Origin: Ephemerocybe angulata
Lineage: Eukaryota > Basidiomycota > Agaricomycetes > Agaricales > Psathyrellaceae
Direction of reading: 5' to 3'
Assembly: GCA_013368325.1 (NCBI GenBank)
Contig: JAACJK010000163.1
Location: forward strand, 992,001 to 1,056,000
Length of the DNA: 64,000 nucleotides
A program made the translations under genes and the position numbers. Under the pieces are notes generated by a model. It saw nothing but the letters and a program-made list of their open reading frames with translations. It was not told the origin of the DNA and ran no database searches. Positions 34,568 through 42,277 of the stretch are shown here, one piece after another; the first letter of the stretch is position 1, and each line of letters opens with the position of its first letter.

Positions 34568-35656
34568 ATGCTTGAAGACCTTGCCATCCTCGCTAAATTA
34601 AACGCCCTTACTCCGAACGGCATGCAATCGGTGTTGTCGTACTCCGCAAGCCGCCTTCGGGCTGCGCTGTGCATCCAGGCCGTTGTCCCGATGCCTGAGG
34701 AGTACATGGGTACATACCACGACCACCTGAAGGAAGAGCTGGTATGTATTTCTCAATTCAGAGTTCTATTCTGACCTGTCTGTTAGTTTGCCTATTCCTT
34801 TTTGCTCGGTTCAGTCATGCTGCTCCATCCCAACCCGAAAGACCTCACAATTTCGAAAATCGCTACGACGGCGAGTCTGCTATACATCCGCGGCACCCTT
34901 GTGGATAGAGAAGAGCTCAGGCGTATTGCCAATACCTACGGTAGCGCTGGTGATCACATCCTTGTGCATTACGAGGGCGAATGGTGGGAGAAAATGGACG
35001 AGCCCGTGCAGGCAATCCATCCGAGGGACGTGTTTGGCTGGTGGGAAGTACAGAAACACAGGATCGCCCCGGTCTTCCCCCGGGTCCGGAACGTCATCAA
35101 CCTCGCCGAGATGAAGATCGAACAGCTAGACCAGGCCCGTGACCTCGCCGTCTCATCCGTCGAGCTTATGGATTCCCAGCTCGCGACCAGCGCCGAACGG
35201 ATTGCCACACTCACCCGCCGGCTCAACAATGCGAAAAGACTCCGCGGGGAACTCAAAGGCCTTCTCGCCGACAAGGAGGACATGACGATCCATCTCGGAA
35301 AACTTCACATTCGGAGCATGACGGAGGAACTGCCGGCCAATTTAACGGGCGATTTAACGGAGGACCTGATTCGACCCCTGGAACCTGAAGTGGTCCGCGG
35401 CGAACAGACAGCACGAAACAAGCATGACAGGAAGCAGAAACGAAAGGGTAGCGTCAATGAAGCAGACAGCGTGAAAAAGCCGAAGACCGTTTCATTCCAC
35501 GACGACCTTGCCAACCAGATCAATGCCGCCGCAGACGCGCAAGCCGCGGAGGAAGAAGAAGATGAGCAGGCGGCCGTAGAAGCGGGCAGCGGAGAGGAGG
35601 ACTCCAGTGAAGGTGATGATGATGGTGGAGAAGATGACAGCGATGACGACCAGTAG
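34568..35656 (+). CDS. Small two-exon coiled-coil protein, family member 4 (acidic tail)
   Basis: Exon 1 34568-34741 (MLEDLAILAKLNALTPNG) contains the family signature LSYSASRLRAALCIQ and ends HLKEEL at donor GTATGT. Exon 2 34787-35656 opens FAYSFLLGSVMLLHP and has the WW motif EGEWWEKM. A long heptad-rich coiled coil follows (IATLTRRLNNAKRLRGELK), then a basic patch NKHDRKQKRKGSVNE and a very acidic tail. It is the closest match to member 1 at 1785-2684, which has the same exon phases. It lies 58 bp after KDZ copy 2. The basic plus acidic ends suggest a nuclear or histone-binding protein, but that is inference. Confidence 0.74.
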
Positions 35657-35747
35657 TTAACCATGAGTCCCTGTCCTCTATCTCCATGCGAGAATTTGTA
35701 TTTTATCTCCACTATGCCTGTATTGATGTATTGCTCTCCTGTCTCCG

Positions 35748-36090
35748 TCAAGTCCGTCGGACTCACACACCGTCGGGTGAAGCACTGTCTCCTGCCGCGA
35801 GTGTATTTCATCCCGCCAACCGTCCCCATTCTACCCGCCGGGAGCTTGGACCACAAATTGTGAATGCGACCCGACGGACTTAGACCGCAGGGGCTCTATC
35901 CGTCGGGACCCTTCCGCCACCGGGTTACACCCCGGTTTGTCTGCCACCCGCCGGCTTGTGGTTCAATGCGACCCGACGGGTTAGCCCGCAGGAGTTATGT
36001 CCGCCGGGTCCTACCCCGCTTTAGCCGCCACGCCGTCGGAGTGTGGCCCAATATCGGATGAGTGTAAACCCGTCGGACTGTTTGTGCTGG
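35748..36090. repeat. CCGTCGGA / CCGCCGGG motif cluster, intergenic
   Basis: The intergenic stretch between two small two-exon genes holds at least ten copies of CCGTCGGA, CCGACGGA, CCGCCGGG and similar octamers, partly in two related blocks of about 85 bp (GCGACCCGACGG...GGTCC). There is no gene in this interval. The same motif family fills 4110-4140, 9080-9320, 32200-32375 and 37640-37750. Confidence 0.75.
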
Positions 36091-36195
36091 AGGACTCCGA
36101 CAATTTGAAGCTGGCGTTGGCAGGTATTGATCAGTGGATTAGTCATTGATCCACGGATCTTCATTCCCGCACAGCATTCTTCCTTCTTGACCACC

Positions 36196-36890
36196 ATGGA
36201 GACATCCACAATTTCTCCCCCCTCTATTGATATCTGCACTACAGCAGAATGGATGTCCTTGCTGGGCTACGTGCATGGCCGAATGCACAAACTCCTTGAT
36301 TTCTTCCAACTCGAATGCGATACTCCCTACCATCAAGAGAATTGGCGGACTTGGGTTAGTGTTTTTAGCAATGAACTTGTAGGTTTAAGTTCCTGTGATC
36401 CGCTGCTCCCACAACCTGACGGGCCATCCAGAATATTGGTCTCACCCTGCAAGGATTGATGACAGCCAGCGATCTTGGAAGGAGGCCCGGTACCTTCTAC
36501 CAGTCCATCATCAAGGAGGTCGTCATCCACACTGATGACTGCAAAGGCGTCTGGTTTGCCCTAACCGGTGGACTGATTACCAGTCCCGTGTACCCCGAGG
36601 ACGAACTTCTCAGATCGGACAGTAACCGCTGGTGGGAAGATAAACCATATGCTACTATTTCTGACGTCGCTCGGCTTTGGAGGGAAGGGGGAGGGGCTTT
36701 GAGGGATGGTGGAAATCGGCCCAGGGATGAGAAATCACGGGGTATAGATGAAGCTGACTTGCAAGGTGTCTTGAAGGGATTGATTGAAGGTTTAGATGCC
36801 TCGATCGCCAATGTTGAGGAGAGTAGCCGTGACGTAGAGGAAGCCTATCAAGCAGCATATCAAGTTCGAAAAGCTTGGAATAGGTTGTAG
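36196..36890 (+). CDS. Small two-exon coiled-coil protein, family member 5
   Basis: Exon 1 36196-36378 starts METSTISPPSIDICTTAEW with a good ATG context (CCACCATGG). It ends ...VFSNEL at donor GTAGGT. Exon 2 36432-36890 opens NIGLTLQGLMTAS, carries the WW motif SNRWWEDK and ends with a helix of repeated Glu/Ala heptads (EADLQGVLKGLIEGLDASI). It ends 31 bp before the stop of the convergent TET/JBP gene, so the 3' UTRs of the two must overlap. No known domain. The slot matches member 3 at 26750. Confidence 0.72.
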
Positions 36891-36920
36891 TATATCAGTA
36901 TAACAGCCGATCGATGTAAT

Positions 36921-38508
36921 CTATGCCGCCGGGTGAATGGATGCCAGGAGATCGGCAAGGAATGGGGGTGAAATCTCTGCATACTCAGTTAGAGCTCCCC
37001 AACCCACAGAAGGCTTAATAAAACTAGCAATACATATCCTATCCCCCTCTGTTCTTGCCGCACCATGCTCCAGGAGGTAGCCAGGGATAATAAAGCTTGT
37101 CCCTGGATTGTAGCTAAACCTTCCACCTAGAAGTGGGACCTCCAATACGCCGTTTCCATATGTCCCAAAAACTGAGAGTATATCTTGGAGAAACTTGCCA
37201 CCACGGTTATCACGATGGAAGGGGGTCTCTCTGTTGCAGATGAAAGCAAATCCAGTGAAAGGTGAAGTCCAGTACTTGAAGGCTTCTTGTGTCAATTCGG
37301 TATTTGACGTTTCAGCCCTACCTGATGACAGTTCTATGAGAACTTGCAGTTGCATCTCATACAGCTTTGGATTCACAAGGGAAAGGAGGGCGCCAATAAG
37401 GGCATTTGTTCCCGATAGCATGTCAATCAGCTCCATGCCGCCAGCCCGTTTCTTTGAGTTCAGGGATGCGGATGGGCCGGGAACTGAAATCGGAGGCTAG
37501 GTGTTGAATCAATAAACTTTCCGCAAGTTAGAGGCCTCTATCGCTTACCCCATGACCTTGCTCATACCAAGCGGCAGCCAGGTTTACGAGGCCGGGAGGG
37601 ATTTGGCCATGATCCGGATTTGCAAAAATTCCTGTTTCCGTCCGCCAAGCGCCCGACGGACGTTGCAAGTCCGCCGGATCTTGAGAGTCCGCCGGAGCTT
37701 GAGAGTCCGCCGGACGTTTATAATCCGACGAATATCCAGAATCCGACGGACACATCCGAATCACGGATTTCGGTAATTTGCCAACGGTCTTGGCTGCGTC
37801 AAAAACGGCAGACTGCCACTTTATGAGGATTGCAGTGGCATAAAATATGATTCAATGGACTCACGCATCTCCGAGATGTGAAAATATTGGGCAAGTACCA
37901 CGCAATGGCCTTACCGGCAGAGTCAACGAAGACCATTGGGGCATCCTTGAAATTTCTAACAGATTCCGGAGCCTGAAACGTCCTCCGCAGGTAGTCTTCT
38001 CGAGTCCCTTCTTGCAGGGGGATAGAGAGACCTTCAGCAACATCCTCAAGGGAATAGGAGAGATGGACTAAAAAAATGCAATCAGAAAGAAGAACAAGGC
38101 TGTGCTAAAAAACCTGGTTGACCGACCGGGGTGCTTGAGTGCTTGAAATAGAACTCCCACAATTGTCCCTATTTCCCCTTGGACATCCAAGGGAACTCTT
38201 GAGGGCGTTACAGCAGGAGATGGACACGAGCCTTTTTGAGCCCAATATAACTTCGCCAGTCCAGCGTATTCTTGCAACGTCCTGAGACCTGGGGGTAGAT
38301 CTTGGGACATTGCAGCTGCTGTAGTTAAGAAGAAAGGCTCCATGCATTGTTTGGGGGTCACAATATACATCCGTGGGGCTTGGGGCAACATGAGGCCAAA
38401 TTGATGGTCCGACACATGGTCCGCCGGAAGTGGCAAATCCCCAAAATTAGGAACGACGGAATGGCCCGCCTGACCCGCCGGCTCATTTTGGCTTTTCTGC
38501 CTTTCCAT
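36921..38508 (-). pseudogene. TET/JBP-type dioxygenase with frameshift, inner right copy
   Basis: The exon plan follows the intact copy: 38508-38127, 38067-37863, 37812-37549 and 37496-36921. The last exon is a complete dioxygenase core with HxD in TPFHRDNRGG, distal His in LLEHGA and the GDR Arg. Exon 2 carries an extra AG (CT on the coding strand, near 37920) relative to the paralogues. It shifts the frame just before the conserved WYLP segment and leads to a stop, unless the in-exon donor GTAAGG there is used and the segment is lost. Exon 3 is lengthened by about 20 residues of ADSQ/PAD repeats made from CCGGCGGA units. It may still make a shorter protein through alternative splicing; otherwise it is a recent pseudogene. 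Confidence 0.65.
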
Positions 38509-38511
38509 CTC

Positions 38512-38696
38512 CCGGCGGGTTTATTCCGCAATGTGTTTCCCAGCTGGGCTATTGATCTTGGGCCAATTCACCCCAGTTGGGCCATCCCACATTGGTCCTT
38601 CCTTATTCCCACCTGGGCTTTCCACTATGATTGCTCCCACAGGTGCCCAACTGGGCCCAGATCACCCATCTTGATGGGGCTTTAGTGAACCCGGAT
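38512..38696. repeat. Palindromic right end of the composite element, including the 43-bp inverted repeat
   Basis: The last 43 bp (38654-38696) are the exact reverse complement of 3960-4002. Just inside, several copies of CCCAGNTGGG and a degenerate inverted copy of the terminal sequence (GCGGGTTTATTCC near 38513) give a foldback, MITE-like structure of about 185 bp. The left end has similar but shorter sub-terminal palindromes. Confidence 0.75.
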
Positions 38697-38715
38697 CGCG
38701 CATCATCAACCTGTC

Positions 38716-39404
38716 ATCTTGCTGAATGGGGTGGTTATACCAACTTGATACAAGATTCACACAGCCGGGACTGATGTCGCAGTCATTGGGGTTCGTGAAC
38801 GTGGAACCGTCTGTCCTCCAATCATCTGACGCCTTGGTGCGGATGATACTGTTGGGAAGCAAGGCTACTTGCTCAATGATCTCAAAAACCTGTGTCTGTC
38901 TCGACTCAGGGTAGTGAACAACGCGAGTGCTTGAAAGAATAACGCACCCTCCTTCGAGCGGTCCAAACACCTGGCAAATACCAAGAAAGGACTTTCCCCT
39001 CACTATCTATGAACACGCACGGGGTATCGATTAGACGCCCAGTGACGTGCTCAGGCGCGGGAAACTTTTGCCGCAGATGGTCGCTTCGGTTAACCCCTTT
39101 TAGAGGCACTTTGCTGGCGCTTGCAAGGTCATCCAAAGAGAAGGTAAGTTCCACTGCGGAGTTATATTCAATTATGTACCAGTGTTCATTCGAAGGACTT
39201 ACCGGGATTGGACCAGGCTGTGTGGACAACCTCGACTAGCGTCTGAATCTCAGCCTGAACAGGCAGGGAGACATCCGTTAAGAAGGAGACGGGGGGTCCA
39301 ACTCCTGTTTTCTCCTGTAGAAGATGTCCAGCATGTTCAGCATACTGCATACAGAGTTTCAATCCCGAGGGTATCGATGTATCGGTTCGAGGATTGTGCC
39401 ACAT
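38716..39404 (-). pseudogene. TET/JBP dioxygenase: upstream exons only (5' half of a split gene)
   Basis: Minus-strand exons starting at ATG 39404 encode the non-catalytic N-terminal part of the TET/JBP family. Exon 1 ends AWSNP, exon 2 has FSLDDLASASKVPLKG and DSEGKVLSWYLPGV, and exon 3 has WRTDGSTFTNPN...SPGC...SSWY. These align exon by exon with the genes at 27596 and 36921. The exon encoding HxD and the distal His should follow, but the sequence runs into the 43-bp inverted repeat at 38696. The missing exon type is found alone at 3245-3859. The visible donor (AGGTTGAT near 38716) leaves phase 2 whereas the 3859 acceptor needs phase 0, so some extra decay is implied. Confidence 0.7.
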
Positions 39405-39823
39405 AAGTGATGAGCCTGAACGTTGTTAACCAGAAAGTTGTGTTCAAGTTGTGTTACAAAACAGAGTGTTATGTCCCGAAATCATTTGTTTGTCTACATT
39501 TCCCTCAAGGGACGTCATCATGATCGGTGCCGACCGCCTCCGCTCCGCACTCTTTGAAAGCACAGGTGTTTTCAGTTTCCACGCTGCTGATTGGACAGCA
39601 CTCCGCGCGGACCAGGTCCACGGAGATGCGCGACGGGGATGACGGACATACATTCCATGCCCCACCTCCGCTCCAGCTCAAAAGATGTCCGGTCCGCGCG
39701 GAGGGGATATTCTTCCGCCAGAACAGCGCGCGCTGGCTGTCTGGTGGATTCTGGTGTACGATCAGGTATATCAAACATTGAATGTGTCGCTTTGTAAGAT
39801 CATCATTTATCTATCTATTTTGT
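39405..39823. other. No confident gene; CGCGCGG-rich stretch
   Basis: Short plus-strand frames (for example from ATG 39521) have no recognisable product. CCGCGCGGA-type motifs at about 39605 and 39693 resemble those of the 182-bp duplication at 2824-3176 and are the main point of interest. The 3' end of the sirtuin gene follows. Confidence 0.5.
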
Positions 39824-41637
39824 CTATAGAAATTCCATATACCACCCATCCCCAGAGTCTCCAGGAACGGCTGGTTTCGAGCCTAATGACTCGAAAATCC
39901 TGGAGACATACGTTGAGTGTGTTTTAGCCACGGCATCTGGAAAACACTCCGTCCGCTCATCATCCTCCAGCGTTGACCGGATCGACGACGTCAGAATATT
40001 GAGAGGCGGGTACGTAGAGCGGTACGGTGCCCAATGCGCCCCCTCATACTCATACCTCCGACTCGGTCCTAACGTTTCATAGCCGAGCGGGGAGATCGGA
40101 ACGACAGTGTACTCAGTCCTGCGCCATGACGACGGGGGAGATGCGATAGGCAACGGGGGCGGTGGCACCTCCGGGAGCGCTTTGACCTTCCTCCGACCGA
40201 CCTCATCCTCTGGTGTGGGAGGCAGATATATAGGATCCGAACTCGCCATCTCCACATCCAAAGGTTCACCTGCAGCTGTGGCAGCCGCTGCAGCTTCCTC
40301 TTCTTTCCTTCTCTTCCTCTCCGATGCCAGCTCCTTCGCCTTCGTCTCCTTCTTAATCTCATCCCTCAACATATCCGCAAATGTCTGCGCATCACCCTGC
40401 ACCCACGCGTCGAACACGCCCTCCCACTCCCTCGTCGGGACCGCGAAGTCAAGGTTGAGGTACACGGCCTTCATAGGTGCAGGTGGAGGATCCTCGTCGA
40501 TCGAGGACGAATGCCGAGAAGAATCATTCCGCGTTGTAGATCCCGACCCTGACGCTTCCTCCCTTATCGAAGGCCCTGCACCACGCGATTGAACCGCTTT
40601 CGCGAACTCGCGTACCATCCTCTTCGTCCCCGGTATCCGAAGACTCGTCCCAACAACCAACAAAAAATCAGCCCCGCTACGTCCCTTTCCCTTTGATGAT
40701 CCTATGAGGTCCTTCTGCACAACATTCCCTACGCCTTCCCCGTTATTGTGTGCTTCGTTGTAGAGTACGACGCTCGGTCGCAGTTTGCCCACCCCTCTGG
40801 GTCGCTTACCAAGCACCGCCCGGGTCCGTTCGAGGTTGGTGCACTCTGGACAATGGGGCGGCTGGCCCGCGTTCAGCGAGGGTAGATAGTCCTGAAGCGG
40901 AAATGAATGGCTGCATATTTGGCAATGCATCATTTGCAGCGTTCCATGGAGGGGGATGCACCGCGGAGTCTCTGGCGTAGGCGTAGGAAGTCTGGAAGAC
41001 GCGGTGTCCTCTTTAGTCGCCTTGTTTTTCCTCCCCCGAGACTTTTTGCTTCCTATATCAGGAACGCCGAATGAAAGACCGCACTTCTGCTCTATCGCAT
41101 CGATGTTTTGCGTATAGACCCGTAGCAGTCGCCCGCGATCATCGAGGGCGCGGAGGAGCTGATGGAACGCTGTCGGTTCTGCGTTCTGCGACATGTCTGA
41201 CAACTGGGCCATCATCTGGCAGAAGAGGGACGTAGTGTGCTCAGACTGCAGCATCGTGAGCTTCGTGTGCTGTAATGGCGCAGTAAGAGGACGGCTCACA
41301 TTGAAGACGGATGCATCGAACAGGTCCTTCCCCGAGCCCAGCCCCTCTCTAGGGTTGTTTCGCTTCAGGGTTTTGAAAAGGCCGTCTGTTGAGCGGAAGT
41401 CGGGAATCCCCGCCTGCACGGATATGCCAGCACCTGGGCGAACAGCAATCTGGGGTTCAGAGCCCGGGGGACGGCACCATGAGGTTGCCACGCACCACAA
41501 ATCACCACAATTCGCTTCGCTTTCAGTACCGCCTGAACCACTTTAGCCAACCCCGCACTTCGATCGGCTGGCTCTACCAAGAACGGCGGTGTCTTTGGGA
41601 TTGGAGTTTCCTCTACGAGGGGCAGAAAGACCGTCAT
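39824..41637 (-). CDS. Sirtuin (NAD-dependent protein deacylase), Hst3/Hst4-like
   Basis: Two exons, 41637-41496 and 41433-39824, restore the canonical motif VVICGAGISVQAGIPDFRS across a 62-bp intron (GTGCGT...CCCAG). Further sirtuin motifs follow in order: TQNIDAIE, the catalytic His in PLHGTLQ, two zinc pairs CQIC and CPEC, and the NAD-pocket VVGTSLRIPGTKRMV. A long C-terminal extension is Glu/Lys- and Pro-rich. The GTSLRIPGTKRMVREF segment resembles fungal Hst3/Hst4, which deacetylate histone H3 Lys56 in the nucleus, but subgroup assignment from motifs alone is tentative. The gene flanks the TET/JBP island on its right. Start chosen at 41637 because the sirtuin fold begins about 30 residues later. 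Confidence 0.88.
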
Positions 41638-42277
41638 GGTGGGCGGGACCGGCCACTGGTGCGGTGAGCACTATGAGAGTCTGTGAGTTGTCTACTACCG
41701 TCCCCGTTCCAAAGCGAAGGCACGCAGTGGCCTTCTCTCTGAGTCGTACTAATCACTGTCGAGGGAGTTTCGACTTCTATCCGCGTTCGCTTGTTGCTAG
41801 GACGGCGATTCGGTCTTGTTATGTCCTCCCGAAGGACCTCTGAATGACAGCCTGACGCCCAGCACCTCCAACGTACCTCAATCTCAGGAACGGTGAATCC
41901 AAATTCACAAAAGAGGCAGGCGCGTGTCTGCATAACCACAGCTCCAGCCATTTGTGCCCCAGATTTCGCTCGCCTCATGATACTGCCGGGAAAGCTGGAA
42001 AACGTAAGGGTTTGGGGGGCGTGGTGTCGGGAGTTGCACTTCGCATCGTCGCGAACTTCCTTCGTCATTCACCGCCCGTCAGTCAGGTCGTGTTCCCCTC
42101 AGGTGAATGTCGCCGTCCGTCGAATTCGAGAAGGAAATCAGATTGCGAAGCACACTGAGACGTTGCCTGAGCCTGGAAGGGCGGGAATTAGCTGAGGACG
42201 TGGCCTTTGGGCCTTGCAGACTCCCCGTCCTTGTTTCTTGTGGCCTGCACTGTTCCAAGTTCTACCCGCACTGTTCG

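Larger units (their letters stand above)
3960..38696. mobile_element. Putative 34.7-kb composite KDZ / TET-JBP element
   Basis: The block is bounded by perfect 43-bp inverted repeats (3960-4002 and 38654-38696) and holds two CxC2-KDZ transposase genes, two TET/JBP dioxygenase genes, four small two-exon genes, two Cys6-cluster genes, two Lys-rich genes and up to three small acidic genes, separated by minisatellites. Established knowledge: in basidiomycetes TET/JBP genes are expanded and linked to KDZ transposons. Inference: the whole block moved as one unit, because the flanks are complementary halves of a TET/JBP gene. No convincing target-site duplication is visible beyond a shared AT dinucleotide. 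The alternative is two separate copies of a short MITE-like element plus local rearrangement. Confidence 0.5.

Noticed and set aside
3952..38704. Target-site duplication around the 43-bp repeats
   Set aside because: Flanks GGCTC and CGCGC do not match; only an AT dinucleotide is shared and it fits inside the repeat, so no duplication is claimed.
41882..41990. Minus-strand exon-like frame reading TRACLFCEFGF with a GTACGT donor
   Set aside because: No second exon or paralogue could be joined to it, and the sirtuin has a good start at 41637 downstream; too little evidence for a gene.
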